64,000 bases of DNA from CAIWHR01 sp963726775 (GCA_963726775.1 CAVSDL010000007.1:62001-126000), one strand, 5' to 3'. Counted from the stretch's first letter, positions 1 through 8,520 are shown. Translations and numbers: made by a program. The notes: a model not told the origin generated them from the letters alone.

Positions 1-402
1 GGCGGCGTCGATGCCAATGCCCTGCAGCGGCCGAAGCGCTTTTTCGGCGCCGCGCGGAACATCGAGGAAGGCGGCTCGCTGACCATCATCGCCACCGCGC
101 TGATCGACACGGGATCGCGGATGGACGACGTGATCTACGAGGAATTCAAAGGCACCGGCAACATGGAAATCCATCTCGACCGGCGAATGGCCGAGAAGCG
201 GATCTACCCGGCGATCAACGTCAACCGGTCCGGCACGCGCCGCGAGGAACTGTTGCTGAAGCCCGAAATCCTCCAGAAGGTCTGGGTGCTGCGCAAGCTG
301 CTCTACCCGATGGACGAACTCGAAGCCACCGAGTTCCTGGTGGACAAGGTCAAGCAGACCAAGACGAACGCGGAGTTCTTCGACTCGATGCGCCGAGGCT
401 GA
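1..402 (+). CDS. rho: Transcription termination factor Rho, C-terminal part
   Basis: The window opens inside this gene and reads in frame 1 to a TGA at 400-402, giving the last 133 residues. Rho is a hexameric RNA-dependent ATPase that ends transcription at C-rich untranslated RNA. Visible are the C-terminal ATPase segments, including GSLTIIATALIDTGSRMDD, the IYEEFKGTGNMEIHLDR stretch that carries the R-loop and arginine-finger region, and the terminal MDELEATEFL helix ending NAEFFDSMRRG. The 5' part lies outside the window. The last 27 nt, up to the first base of the stop codon, recur 145 bp downstream. The family assignment is secure. Confidence 0.97.
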   Translation, partial: GGVDANALQRPKRFFGAARNIEEGGSLTIIATALIDTGSRMDDVIYEEFKGTGNMEIHLDRRMAEKRIYPAINVNRSGTRREELLLKPEILQKVWVLRKLLYPMDELEATEFLVDKVKQTKTNAEFFDSMRRG

Positions 403-545
403 CGTTTTCGTCTCGCGTACTTCGACCCGACGTCGCGTTTGAACTCCGGCATCCGCCTCCAGGGTCGCATCCCCGAGCACACCCCGCTCGGGGCCCCTGC
501 TCCTCCTTCCGGCGTCGCAGTTCTTCGACTCGATGCGCCGAGGCT
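374..545 (+). repeat. 27-bp direct repeat duplicating the rho 3' end (374-400 and 519-545)
   Basis: A perfect 27-nt match joins the last rho codons (374-400) to intergenic DNA at 519-545. In the second copy the next bases make TAA instead of TGA. Similarity continues for about 24 nt past both copies at roughly two thirds identity. A duplicated gene 3' end can be the scar of a site-specific integration or a local tandem duplication; no integrase remnant is visible in the 118 bp between the copies. Confidence 0.85.
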
Positions 546-796
546 AAGCCTTTCGCGTCGCGCGCTTCGCAATCTCTCGTTGCAAGCTACTGTTCTGCAA
601 TGGCTTTATGAACAGGGCGCCCGTCCTTGAACGACGGCCGATATTGCATTGCAGCGCAGGAAACGGCATACTTGATGTTTTGCTGCGTCGGACGCCTTGC
701 TTTCGACGACGTCGCCACCATTTGCGGCTACAGCGGTTCCGGCGCACCCCTGCGGGCAATCGAGCCCCGGTGCGTAGACCGCGGAAAGAGGGTCCC
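403..796. other. rho-rpmE intergenic region (394 bp)
   Basis: No convincing gene is seen here. The region holds a GC-rich hairpin (471-493), a duplicate of the rho 3' end (519-545), and the rpmE leader. No clear -35/-10 pair stands out. The short open frames on both strands have no recognisable similarity. Confidence 0.6.
471..493 (+). terminator. GC-rich hairpin downstream of rho
   Basis: CCCCGAGC (471-478) pairs perfectly with GCTCGGGG (486-493) around a 7-nt loop. There is no T-tract after it, only a C/T-rich run, so this is not a standard intrinsic terminator. It may block exonucleases or act as a pause site. Confidence 0.35.
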
Positions 797-1036
797 ATGA
801 AAGCTGACATTCACCCGAAATACGGCGAGATCCAGGTCACCTGCAGCTGCGGGAACACGTTCGCGACCCGCTCGACCGTCGTGAAGGCGCTGCACGTGGA
901 AGTGTGCTCGGCATGCCACCCGTTCTATACCGGGAAGCAGAAAGTGATGGATACCGCGGGGCGCATCGACAAGTTTCGCCAGCGGTACGGGTCGAAGGGC
1001 GCCGCGGCCAAGGACGCCGTGCCCGCAAAGCCCTGA
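797..1036 (+). CDS. rpmE: 50S ribosomal protein L31, zinc-binding type
   Basis: A 79-residue small protein of the large ribosomal subunit. It starts MKADIHPKYGEI and carries the Zn ligands C16, C18, C37 and C40 (CSCG and CSACHPF), which mark the zinc-containing L31 rather than the C-minus paralogue. HPFYTGKQK is the family signature. The ATG at 797 is preferred over the longer open frame from 608 because similarity begins here and a purine-rich AAAGAGGG lies just upstream. It follows rho, a common order in betaproteobacteria. A strong terminator follows at 1097-1122. Confidence 0.97.
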   Translation: MKADIHPKYGEIQVTCSCGNTFATRSTVVKALHVEVCSACHPFYTGKQKVMDTAGRIDKFRQRYGSKGAAAKDAVPAKP

Positions 1037-1096
1037 CCGGGATCTCCGAAACGAGCGACAATGCGCGGGTAAGCCCTGCTCGGCGCCACGCACGGG

Positions 1097-1122
1097 AAAA
1101 GGCAGCTTCGGCTGCCTTTTTC
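1097..1122 (+). terminator. Intrinsic terminator of rpmE
   Basis: AAAAGGCAGC, loop TTCG, then GCTGCCTTTTT: a 6-bp GC stem (1101-1106 with 1111-1116) closed by a stable UUCG tetraloop, flanked by A and T runs. It sits about 60 bp after the rpmE stop. Confidence 0.93.
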
Positions 1123-1172
1123 CTTTCCGCGCCGAGGCGCCAGCGCCCAACCGGTAACGCTTCGTTCACCTC

Positions 1173-2867
1173 ATGGCCCGCCCCGCACCCACGAATGACG
1201 CCGGCGACGCCGACCCGACGCTGAGCCCGTCGGGTCCGTTTCGCGCGCTGAAACAGTTCGGCCTCATCGTGCTGTGCGGCGCATGGGTGATGCTGGGCCT
1301 TGTCGGACACGATCCGTGGAAGACCGACGACGCCACGGCGTTCGGCATCGCCTACGAGATGATCCAGCGTGGCGATGTGCTCGCGCCGCATCTCGCGGGT
1401 GAGGCACTCGTCGATCGGCCTCCGCTGGTCTATGCAGCGGCGGCGTTGTCGGGATATCTGTTGTCGGGCCTGATGCCCGTTTACGACGCGACGCGGATCG
1501 CGGCCGGCGCACTGCTCGGGCTGACGTTGCTCATGCTCGCGTTGACGGCGAGGGAGCTGTTCGGGCGCGCCTACCGCTGGATGCCGGTGCTGCTGTTCGT
1601 GGGGTCGGTCGGCCTCTGGGACCGTGCGCACCAGTTGTCGCCGGATCTCGGATTGCTGCTCGGCATCGCGGTGTCGCTGTACGGCTTTTCGCTGGCATTG
1701 CGACGTCCCGTGGCCGGCGGTGCCATGCTGGGGCTGGGTGCCGCCGTGGCATTCCTGTCCCGCGGCGTCATGGGTCCGTTGTGGCTGGTGCTCACCGCGG
1801 CGGCACTCCCGGCCGCCTTTTCGGCCTGGCGGACGCGCAGCCATGCCATCTCGCTCACCACCGCCGTCATCGTGGCGCTCCCGCCGGCATGCGCGTGGCC
1901 GCTCGCGCTCGCCGCTCGCGCTCCGGACCAATCGTCCGCGTGGTGGGCCGCGCAGTCCATCGGCGAATGGTTCGGCCCCATCGCATCGAACGCCTCGAGC
2001 GACCCGAGCTTCCTGCTGAAGAATCTGCTCTGGTTCACGTGGCCCGCGCTGCCGCTCGTGCTGTGGACGCTGTGGACCCGCGGACGCGGGTTCAACGGCG
2101 GCCTGGCGACGACGGCAGTGCAGCTTCCCGGCACTCTGGCGCTGGTGATCGTGGCGGCGATTGCCGTGATGGCCGACCCGCGCGTCATCTACCTGATGCC
2201 GCTCTTGCTGCCGCTCGCACTGCTGGGCGCGCTCGAGATCGACACGCTGAAGCGCGGTTTCTCCGGCGCGCTCGACTGGTTCGGGATCCTGACGTTCGGC
2301 CTGCTCGCGGCGCTTGTCTGGTGGCTGTGGCTGGACACGTGGCAGCACGGGATGTCGCGGCAACTCGCCAATCTCTTTCGTGACACGACGATAGGTTACC
2401 GGCCATCCCCGGAATGGCTCCCGCTTGCCGTGTCGGCACTGCTGACTCTGCTGTGGATCGCGCTGGTCCGTCCGGCGCGCCGTTCGAACCGCCGCGCGGT
2501 GCTCAACTGGGCCGCCGGGATGACGCTGGTGTGGGGTCTCTATTCGACGATCTGGCTCCCCTACCTCGATTCGCGGCGCAGCTATCGCTACGTCGCGGAA
2601 TCGATCGCGATATTCCTGCCGACGGACGGTTGTGTGGCCAGCCGGAATCTGGGCGAGTCGCAGCGCGCGCTGTTCGCCTTTTTCACGCACCTCGTCACGG
2701 TCCGCGAAGAAACGACGCCGGGCCACGATTGCGGCGCGCTGCTGGTGCAGTACGGCCGGATCGAAGGCGCGCCGGCCGCGCCCGACGGCTGGACGGGCGT
2801 ATGGGAAGGCCGCCGCCGCGGCGACGACACCGAACGCTTCGTCCTGTACCGCAAGGACGCACCGTGA
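1173..2867 (+). CDS. ArnT-like/GT39-family membrane glycosyltransferase
   Basis: A 564-residue polytopic inner-membrane protein. After a short cytosolic N-terminus come a first hydrophobic helix (about residues 30-45), the motif HDPWKTDDATAFGIAYE typical of lipid-linked sugar transferases of the ArnT/PMT fold (an acidic pair in the first periplasmic loop), and about ten further hydrophobic segments. A soluble C-terminal domain starts near residue 470. Such enzymes move a sugar from a polyprenyl phosphate to lipid A or another envelope acceptor; the acceptor cannot be told here. Its stop overlaps the obgE GTG start (GTGA), so the two are probably translationally coupled. Confidence 0.8.
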   Translation: MARPAPTNDAGDADPTLSPSGPFRALKQFGLIVLCGAWVMLGLVGHDPWKTDDATAFGIAYEMIQRGDVLAPHLAGEALVDRPPLVYAAAALSGYLLSGLMPVYDATRIAAGALLGLTLLMLALTARELFGRAYRWMPVLLFVGSVGLWDRAHQLSPDLGLLLGIAVSLYGFSLALRRPVAGGAMLGLGAAVAFLSRGVMGPLWLVLTAAALPAAFSAWRTRSHAISLTTAVIVALPPACAWPLALAARAPDQSSAWWAAQSIGEWFGPIASNASSDPSFLLKNLLWFTWPALPLVLWTLWTRGRGFNGGLATTAVQLPGTLALVIVAAIAVMADPRVIYLMPLLLPLALLGALEIDTLKRGFSGALDWFGILTFGLLAALVWWLWLDTWQHGMSRQLANLFRDTTIGYRPSPEWLPLAVSALLTLLWIALVRPARRSNRRAVLNWAAGMTLVWGLYSTIWLPYLDSRRSYRYVAESIAIFLPTDGCVASRNLGESQRALFAFFTHLVTVREETTPGHDCGALLVQYGRIEGAPAAPDGWTGVWEGRRRGDDTERFVLYRKDAP

Positions 2868-3946
2868 AGTTCATCGACGAAGCGAACATCGAAGTGATCG
2901 CCGGGGACGGAGGCAAGGGCTCGGCCTCGTTCCGGCGCGAAAAGTACGTGCCCCGCGGCGGTCCCGACGGCGGCGACGGTGGCCACGGCGGAAGCATCTA
3001 CGCGGTGGCCGATCGCAACATCAATACGCTGATCGACTATCGCTACGCGCGCATCCATCGAGCCCGGAATGGCGAGGACGGCCACGGCGCCGACAAGTAC
3101 GGCAAGGGTGCCGACGACATCGTTCTGCGCATGCCCGTTGGCACAGTGATCACCGTGGCCGACACTGCGGAGATCATCGCCGATCTCGCCGTTCACGATC
3201 AGCTTGCGCTTGTCGCGAAGGGCGGCAAGGGCGGGCTCGGCAACCTTCATTTCAAATCGAGCACGAACCGGGCGCCGCGGCAATTCACGCCCGGCGAAGA
3301 AGGCGAACGGCGACAGCTCCATCTCGAGCTCAAGGTATTGGCCGACGTCGGCCTGCTCGGCATGCCCAATGCCGGCAAGAGCACCTTCATTCGCGCCGTA
3401 TCGGCTGCGCGGCCGAAGGTCGCCGATTATCCGTTCACCACGCTCGCGCCAAACCTCGGCGTCGTTCGCACCGACGCGAGCCGCAGCTTCGTGATCGCCG
3501 ACATCCCCGGGCTCATCGAAGGAGCGGCCGATGGCGCGGGCCTCGGCCATCAGTTTCTGCGCCACCTGCAGCGTACGCGGCTCCTGCTGCATATCGTCGA
3601 CCTCGCGCCATTTGATCCGGCGGCTGACCCGGTTCGCGATGCCAGGGCGATCGCCACCGAACTGCTGCGCTACGATCCGGCGCTGCACGAGAAGCCGCGC
3701 TGGCTGGTCCTCAACAAGGTCGACCTCATCCCGGCCGAAGAGCGCACGGCGCGCGTCAAGGCGTTCGTCAAAGGATACCGTTGGAAGGGACCGGTGTTTG
3801 CCATCGCCGCCATGACCGGCGAAGGCTGTCGCGAGGTCATCTTCAAGGTCCAGGACTGGCTCGATGCGCATCCGTCGTTCACGTTGGCTGCCGGACTCGC
3901 GCCGTTCGAAACATCGATGCCCGACCGCGAACATGGACCCGCGTAG
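2864..3946 (+). CDS. obgE: GTPase Obg (ribosome assembly)
   Basis: A 360-residue Obg-family GTPase that binds the 50S subunit late in assembly and responds to ppGpp. The N-terminal glycine-rich Obg fold (residues 1-158) shows the GGDGGHGGS pattern. The G domain has GMPNAGKST (G1), DIPGLIEGA (G3) and NKVDLI (G4). The C-terminus is short, with no OCT domain, as is usual in proteobacteria. The GTG start overlaps the preceding stop; VKFIDEANI matches the conserved family N-terminus and fixes the start. rplU-rpmA, often placed just before obgE, are absent here. Confidence 0.97.
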   Translation: MKFIDEANIEVIAGDGGKGSASFRREKYVPRGGPDGGDGGHGGSIYAVADRNINTLIDYRYARIHRARNGEDGHGADKYGKGADDIVLRMPVGTVITVADTAEIIADLAVHDQLALVAKGGKGGLGNLHFKSSTNRAPRQFTPGEEGERRQLHLELKVLADVGLLGMPNAGKSTFIRAVSAARPKVADYPFTTLAPNLGVVRTDASRSFVIADIPGLIEGAADGAGLGHQFLRHLQRTRLLLHIVDLAPFDPAADPVRDARAIATELLRYDPALHEKPRWLVLNKVDLIPAEERTARVKAFVKGYRWKGPVFAIAAMTGEGCREVIFKVQDWLDAHPSFTLAAGLAPFETSMPDREHGPA

Positions 3947-3961
3947 ATTTCGCATTCGCCG

Positions 3962-5083
3962 ATGAGCACCCCGGTCGCCACCGCCGCCCGCATCGTCGTC
4001 AAGGTAGGGTCGAGCCTCGTCACCAACGAGGGGCGCGGGCTCGACCATGCGGCAGTCGCGCGCTGGGCGGCCCAGATCGCGGAACTGAAGCGCGCAGGAA
4101 AGGAAGTGGTGCTCGTCTCGTCGGGGGCGATTGCCGAGGGCGTCAAGCGCCTCGGCTGGAGCATGCGGCCGTCGACGATGCACGAGCTGCAGGCGGCCGC
4201 GGCGGTCGGACAGATGGGACTCGTGCACGCGTACGAGTCCGCATTCGCGAAATTCGGCCTGCACACCGCGCAGATCCTGTTGACGCACGAAGATCTCGCC
4301 GATCGCCGCCGCTACCTCAACGCACGCTCGACGCTCTTCACGTTGCTCGCGCTGAACGTGATCCCGGTCATCAACGAGAACGACACGGTCACCACCGACG
4401 AAATCCGTTTCGGCGATAACGATACGCTGGGGGCGCTGGTGACGAACCTGATCGAGGCCGACGTCCTCGTGCTGCTCACTGATCAGGACGGCCTCTACAC
4501 CGCCGATCCACGTAGCGATGCGGCAGCCACGCTGGTGCGCACCGGGCGCGCGGCCGATGCGCAGCTCGAAGTGATGGCAGGCGGCGCCGGCAGCACGATC
4601 GGGAAGGGCGGTATGCTGACCAAGGTACAGGCGGCAAAGCGCGCGGCGCGCTCCGGCGCTTCCACGGTCATTGCATCAGGACGCGAACCCGATGTTCTGA
4701 CGCGGCTCGCAGCGGGCGAGGATCTCGGCACGACGCTCGTCGCCGAGCCGGTATCGCTGGCGGCGCGCAAGCAATGGCTCGCCGACCATCTCCAGCTTGC
4801 CGGCCGGCTGACGCTCGACGCCGGCGCCGTGCGCGCGCTCGCCCGTGACGGCAAGAGCCTGTTGCCGATAGGCGTTGTCGCCGTCGCCGGCGAATTCGAG
4901 CGCGGCGAAGTCGTCGGTTGCGTTGACCCGGACGGCCGCGAGATCGCGCGTGGCCTCGTCAACTACAGCGCACAGGAGACCGCGCGCATCCTGCGCAAGC
5001 CGTCCTCCGCGATCGAGTCGATCCTGGGTTACGTTGACGAACCCGAACTGATCCACCGGGACAACATGGTTCTGCTCGGCTGA
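3962..5083 (+). CDS. proB: Glutamate 5-kinase
   Basis: A 373-residue enzyme phosphorylating L-glutamate as the first step of proline synthesis. The N-terminal amino-acid kinase domain starts RIVVKVGSSLVTNEGRGLD and contains the SSGAIAEG, INENDTV and TDQDGLYTADPR motifs. A C-terminal PUA domain (about residues 280-373) makes it the full-length two-domain form. It lies 15 bp after obgE, a common betaproteobacterial pairing. The last four codons and stop (CTGCTCGGCTGA is the core) are the first bases of the tandem repeat array that follows. Confidence 0.97.
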   Translation: MSTPVATAARIVVKVGSSLVTNEGRGLDHAAVARWAAQIAELKRAGKEVVLVSSGAIAEGVKRLGWSMRPSTMHELQAAAAVGQMGLVHAYESAFAKFGLHTAQILLTHEDLADRRRYLNARSTLFTLLALNVIPVINENDTVTTDEIRFGDNDTLGALVTNLIEADVLVLLTDQDGLYTADPRSDAAATLVRTGRAADAQLEVMAGGAGSTIGKGGMLTKVQAAKRAARSGASTVIASGREPDVLTRLAAGEDLGTTLVAEPVSLAARKQWLADHLQLAGRLTLDAGAVRALARDGKSLLPIGVVAVAGEFERGEVVGCVDPDGREIARGLVNYSAQETARILRKPSSAIESILGYVDEPELIHRDNMVLLG

Positions 5084-5591
5084 AGACGAGCAGAACCCTG
5101 TTGCGGCGCAGGCTAACGTGAGCGCATGCGAACGTTAAGCGAGCCGACAGGCGAGCGGCCGAAGCCACAATTTGCCGCTGCTCGGCTGAAGACGAGCAGA
5201 ACCCTGTTGCGGCGCAGGCTAACGTGAGCGCATGCGAACGTTAAGCGAGCCGCAGGCGAGCGGCCGGAGCCACAATTTGCCGCTGCTCGGCTGAAGACGA
5301 GCAGAACCCTGTTGCGGCGCAGGCTAACGTGAGCGCATGCGAACGTTAAGCGAGCCGCAGGCGAGCGGCCGAAGCCACAATTTGCCGCTGCTCGGCTGAA
5401 GACGAGCAGAACCCTGTTGCGGCGCAGGCTAACGTGAGCGCATGCGAACGTTAAGCGAGCCGACAGGCGAGCGGCCGAAGCCACAATTTGCCGCTGCTCG
5501 GCTGAAGACGAGCGGAACCCTGTTGCGGCGCAGGCTAACGTGAGCGCATGCGAACGTTAAGCGAGCCGCAGGCGAGCGGCCGGAACCACAA
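5072..5591 (+). repeat. Five-copy ~105-bp tandem repeat starting in the proB stop region
   Basis: Copies begin at 5072, 5178, 5283, 5388 and 5494, with periods of 106, 105, 105 and 106 bp. The 1-bp difference is CCGACAGG versus CCGCAGG. The last copy lacks the final ~15 bp. Copies are nearly identical, which implies recent expansion or gene conversion. Each unit has a short hairpin (CTGCTCG paired with CGAGCAG across an 8-nt loop) and a dyad centred on CGCATGCG inside TAACGT and ACGTTA arms. Because the unit begins with the proB terminal codons, every copy carries the proB stop. This is not a CRISPR, since there are no variable spacers. Confidence 0.95.
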
Positions 5592-5640
5592 CAGAGTTCT
5601 CTTGGGCCCGGAGCCCGCTGGTTCGACACCCGCCTGTTGT
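5588..5640 (+). other. Imperfect stem-loop between the repeat array and the Yip1 gene
   Basis: ACAACAG (5588-5594) can pair with CTGTTGT (5634-5640), and inside it GGGC/GCCC can form a second stem. It also contains GGTTCGA, a T-arm-like string, but no complete tRNA fold can be drawn. It lies about 95 bp before the next start codon and may be a leader structure or chance. Confidence 0.3.
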
Positions 5641-5733
5641 TGCCCTAAACTTCCATGCTGCAATAAGAACAATGGCGCAATCGCTCGCCGGGCGAGTCGC
5701 GCCGCCGCATCAACCCACCCAGCGAGGCCCGCC

Positions 5734-6291
5734 ATGGCACTTGTCGAACGCGTCAAGAACATCCTGCTCACCCCGAAGACCGAATGGCCGAAAATCGTCG
5801 ATGAAGGCGCAACGACGCAATCGATCTACGTCGGCTACGTGCTGATTCTCGCGGCCATCGGACCCATCGCCATGGCGATACGCGGCGGCGGGCTCATGGT
5901 CACCGTGGCGCTCCTGAGCTACGGGATATCGCTCGCGGTCACGTTTCTGCTCGCGTTGATCGTCGACGCGCTGGCGCCGACCTTCGGCGGCGAGAAGAAC
6001 TTCATCCAGTCGCTGAAACTGACCGCGTATTCCTATACTGCTGCATGGATCGCCGGGATCTTCCAGCTGCTCGGCGTCGCCGGCGGCATTCTCGGTCTGC
6101 TGGCGACCATCTACGCCTTCTATACGTTCTATCTCGGGGTGCCGGCCATGAAAAAATGCCCCCCGGAAAAAGCCGTCGTCTACACGATCGTCGTTGTGGT
6201 CTGCGGAATCGTACTCGGCGTCGTGGTGGGCGGCGTGCTCATGTCGACATTTGTCGGCCGCGGAATGACCGGAATGATGGGATGGGGATGA
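5734..6291 (+). CDS. Yip1-domain integral membrane protein
   Basis: A 185-residue protein with about five hydrophobic segments. It starts MALVERVKNILLTPKTEW, the amphipathic opening typical of bacterial Yip1-like proteins (KxxLLxPxxxW). Hydrophobic stretches follow near residues 27-45, 50-75, 98-125 and 145-170. The role of bacterial Yip1 proteins is unknown. The ATG at 5734 is chosen over the far-upstream frame because the conserved part begins here. It stands alone between the proB repeat array and convergent rppH, a place where other betaproteobacteria carry different small genes. Confidence 0.8.
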   Translation: MALVERVKNILLTPKTEWPKIVDEGATTQSIYVGYVLILAAIGPIAMAIRGGGLMVTVALLSYGISLAVTFLLALIVDALAPTFGGEKNFIQSLKLTAYSYTAAWIAGIFQLLGVAGGILGLLATIYAFYTFYLGVPAMKKCPPEKAVVYTIVVVVCGIVLGVVVGGVLMSTFVGRGMTGMMGWG

Positions 6292-6487
6292 TCCGGTAAC
6301 CCGCATCGCACAAGGCATGCCGCCATCGACTTGCGCGACATCACCGGCGGCAACGGCTGCCCTTGCTCGATGCGACCGGCCTGCGAACCGGTCGCCGTTT
6401 GCGTCGTCCATCGCTGGACCCGCGCGCCGGATCGGCGCCTGGCGGCAGTGAAGCCGCGGTTGCGACGGTGCGCCGCCCCTTCCGGCG

Positions 6488-7051
6488 TCAGTCCCCGCTT
6501 CGTGCCGAGGGTTCGGCATAGGACGGGGGCATCAACGGGTGCGAGAGGCCGTACATTCGCTCGCGCCGGGTCTGCGGACGGATGTGGAAATACCGCTCGA
6601 GCTCGGTCAGCGCGCGGCGATAGACCTCGCGCTTGAACTCGATGACGGTCTCGAGCGGCACCCAGTACTCGTGCCAGCGCCACGCGTCGAATTCGGGGCG
6701 CTCGTTCGCGCGAAGCTTGACGTCGGTATCGCGGCCGACGAGCCGAAGCAGATACCAGATCTGCTTCTGCCCGCGGTAGCTACCTCGCCACTCGCGCTTT
6801 ACCCAATGCTGCGGCACCTCGTAACGCAGCCAGTCACGCGTGCGACCCAGGATCCTGACGTGTTGCGGCTGGAGCCCGACTTCCTCGTGCAACTCCCGGT
6901 ACATCGCCTGCTCGGGCGTTTCACCGGGATTGATGCCGCCCTGCGGGAATTGCCACGAGTGCTCTCGAATCCGTTTACCCCAGAAAACCTGGTTTTTCGC
7001 GTTGACGATGACAATGGCGACGTTCGGGCGATAACCGTCGCGGTCCAGCAT
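6488..7051 (-). CDS. rppH: RNA pyrophosphohydrolase (Nudix)
   Basis: A 187-residue Nudix enzyme that removes pyrophosphate from mRNA 5' ends and so licenses RNase E decay. It starts MLDRDGYRPNVAIVIVN and has the Nudix box GGINPGETPEQAMYRELHEE, with the catalytic glutamates in REXXEE. The RppH-specific QFPQGGI and QIWYLL segments are present. A 25-residue C-terminal tail rich in Pro and Arg follows the catalytic domain. The ATG at 7051 was chosen over the longer open frame to 7612 because family similarity starts exactly there. Confidence 0.95.
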   Translation of the reverse strand: MLDRDGYRPNVAIVIVNAKNQVFWGKRIREHSWQFPQGGINPGETPEQAMYRELHEEVGLQPQHVRILGRTRDWLRYEVPQHWVKREWRGSYRGQKQIWYLLRLVGRDTDVKLRANERPEFDAWRWHEYWVPLETVIEFKREVYRRALTELERYFHIRPQTRRERMYGLSHPLMPPSYAEPSARSGD

Positions 7052-7212
7052 CGCGGTCACCCCGAAAATGTAGTTGGCCCGATTGTTCCACAGTTCGCCT
7101 TCGTTGCAAAGGCGACGCGGCCGGCGCATCGGGGTCCGGTCCCTTGCGCACGCCGGTGCGACAGTGGAAGGCGTCGTCGCGGGCGCGACGTTCGTCGGCC
7201 GCAACCGCACGT

Positions 7213-8274
7213 TCAGCCGCTGCCCCGACGTCGCAGCGCCGCCTCGGCGCGTTCGCGCGGCACCGCGGATATCGCCAAGCGGCGGTCGTGTCGCAGTACG
7301 GCGAGAATCACTTCGCGACCGATCGCATCCGCGGCAAGCACTCGCTGCAGGGCATCGACATCGCCGACGGGCGCATCGTCGAGCGCAACGACGATGTCGC
7401 CGCGGGCCAGCCCCGCCGCCGTAGCGGGCGAGTCGCGTTCGATCGACTCGACGCGCACGCCGGTCTCGCGCGCGAGATCGAAATGGCGAACCAGCCAGCG
7501 AGGGAGCGGGACGGTCTGTCCACCGACGCCCAGCCAGGCGCGACGTACGCGGCCATCCCGAATCAGCGCGATCGCGACGCGTTCGGCAGTGGACGCGGCG
7601 ATCGCAAAGCACATGCCCTGCGCCGGGAGGATCACCGCAGTGTTGACGCCGATCACTTCGCCACGCGCGTCGACCAGTGGTCCTCCGGAATTGCCGGGAT
7701 TCAACGCAGCGTCGGTCTGCAGGACATTGTCGAGCAGCCGCCCCGTTTGTGCGCGCATCGAACGGCCCAGCGCACTGACGATTCCCGCGGTGGCCGTTTG
7801 GGTGAACCCGTAGGGGCTGCCAATCGCGATGGCGATCTGACCCACCTCGACACGCGCCGAATCACCCAGCCGGCACCACGCCAGGTCCGCCGCCGCGACC
7901 TTGAGCAGTGCGAGATCCGAGTCGGGATCGTTCCCGACGATGTCAGCCGAAGCGCTGCGGCCATCGGCCAGCGCAACCTCGATCGCGTCGGCATCGCCGG
8001 CAACATGGCTGTTGGTCAGCAGGTAGCCATCCGGGGTGATGAGGAAACCGGATCCCGAGGTGTTGCGAGGCAACCCTCGGCCGTTGCGCCGGCGATCGAC
8101 ACGAACATGCGCCACCGCCGGGGCGACGCGGGAGATCGCCTCGGCGACGGCGCGGGAATATGCGTCGTGCAAAGGCGCGTCGGGAACCGGCCGGACGGAG
8201 ACGCCGGAGGAACCGATGTCGTCCCCGCCCATCGGACGGGAACCGGGGTAATCGAGCGGCATGGTGGTCAACAT
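7213..8274 (-). CDS. HtrA-like S1C serine protease with PDZ domain, no signal peptide
   Basis: About 353 residues. The trypsin-like domain carries the triad His90 (NSHVAG), Asp120 (DPDSDLALLKV) and Ser196 (GNSGGPL). A single PDZ domain follows (about residues 255-340, GVRVESIERDSPA). Oligomeric DegP/DegQ proteins have a signal peptide and usually two PDZ domains; this one has one PDZ and no hydrophobic N-terminus from any start. The start is uncertain: the ATG at 8340 has its only purine run touching the codon, so 8274 is preferred, with 8262 also possible. It is transcribed away from napD. A quality-control protease is likely; its compartment is unresolved. Confidence 0.85.
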   Translation of the reverse strand: MLTTMPLDYPGSRPMGGDDIGSSGVSVRPVPDAPLHDAYSRAVAEAISRVAPAVAHVRVDRRRNGRGLPRNTSGSGFLITPDGYLLTNSHVAGDADAIEVALADGRSASADIVGNDPDSDLALLKVAAADLAWCRLGDSARVEVGQIAIAIGSPYGFTQTATAGIVSALGRSMRAQTGRLLDNVLQTDAALNPGNSGGPLVDARGEVIGVNTAVILPAQGMCFAIAASTAERVAIALIRDGRVRRAWLGVGGQTVPLPRWLVRHFDLARETGVRVESIERDSPATAAGLARGDIVVALDDAPVGDVDALQRVLAADAIGREVILAVLRHDRRLAISAVPRERAEAALRRRGSG

Positions 8275-8342
8275 TGCGGTTGTGGAGCGAGATTCAAGGA
8301 CTGCCGGTGAGGTTCGCGGCGGCGCCGATCCCTTGCCCATCC

Positions 8343-8356
8343 TTGCGCCACATCAA
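8343..8356. promoter_or_regulatory. Weak FNR/DNR-like box between the protease gene and nap
   Basis: TTGCGCCACATCAA matches the FNR dyad TTGAT-N4-ATCAA at 8 of 10 positions, with one half perfect. It is about 165 bp before napD and about 70 bp before the protease start. Oxygen or NO control of nap through such a box is common in the group, but this single imperfect match is weak evidence. Confidence 0.3.
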
Positions 8357-8520
8357 TACAGTAACGCCGGTCGGAACGGATCATTGGCGTCGATGTCGGG
8401 GCATCCAGGGCCGCTGAACGCCTGCCGCTCCGGCGTTTTCGTGCATGACGGCCCGGCCAACACCATCACGATCCTGGAGTCCGCAATCGGAACTGCTTCC
8501 GTCGCCCCGAGGACGTTGCC

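Noticed and set aside
837..2726. A 629-codon minus-strand open frame
   Set aside because: It is antisense to rpmE and the glycosyltransferase gene and has the Arg/Gln-rich composition of a shadow frame.
5113..5484. A repetitive minus-strand open frame in the tandem array, with a 35-residue period
   Set aside because: The 105-bp period keeps any frame open by arithmetic, the 106-bp units break it, and there is no ribosome binding site.
5072..5591. Array considered as CRISPR
   Set aside because: There are no unique spacers; the whole ~105-bp unit is repeated, and no cas genes are present.
5607..5640. tRNA fragment suggested by GGTTCGA before the Yip1 gene
   Set aside because: No acceptor, D or anticodon arm can be formed.
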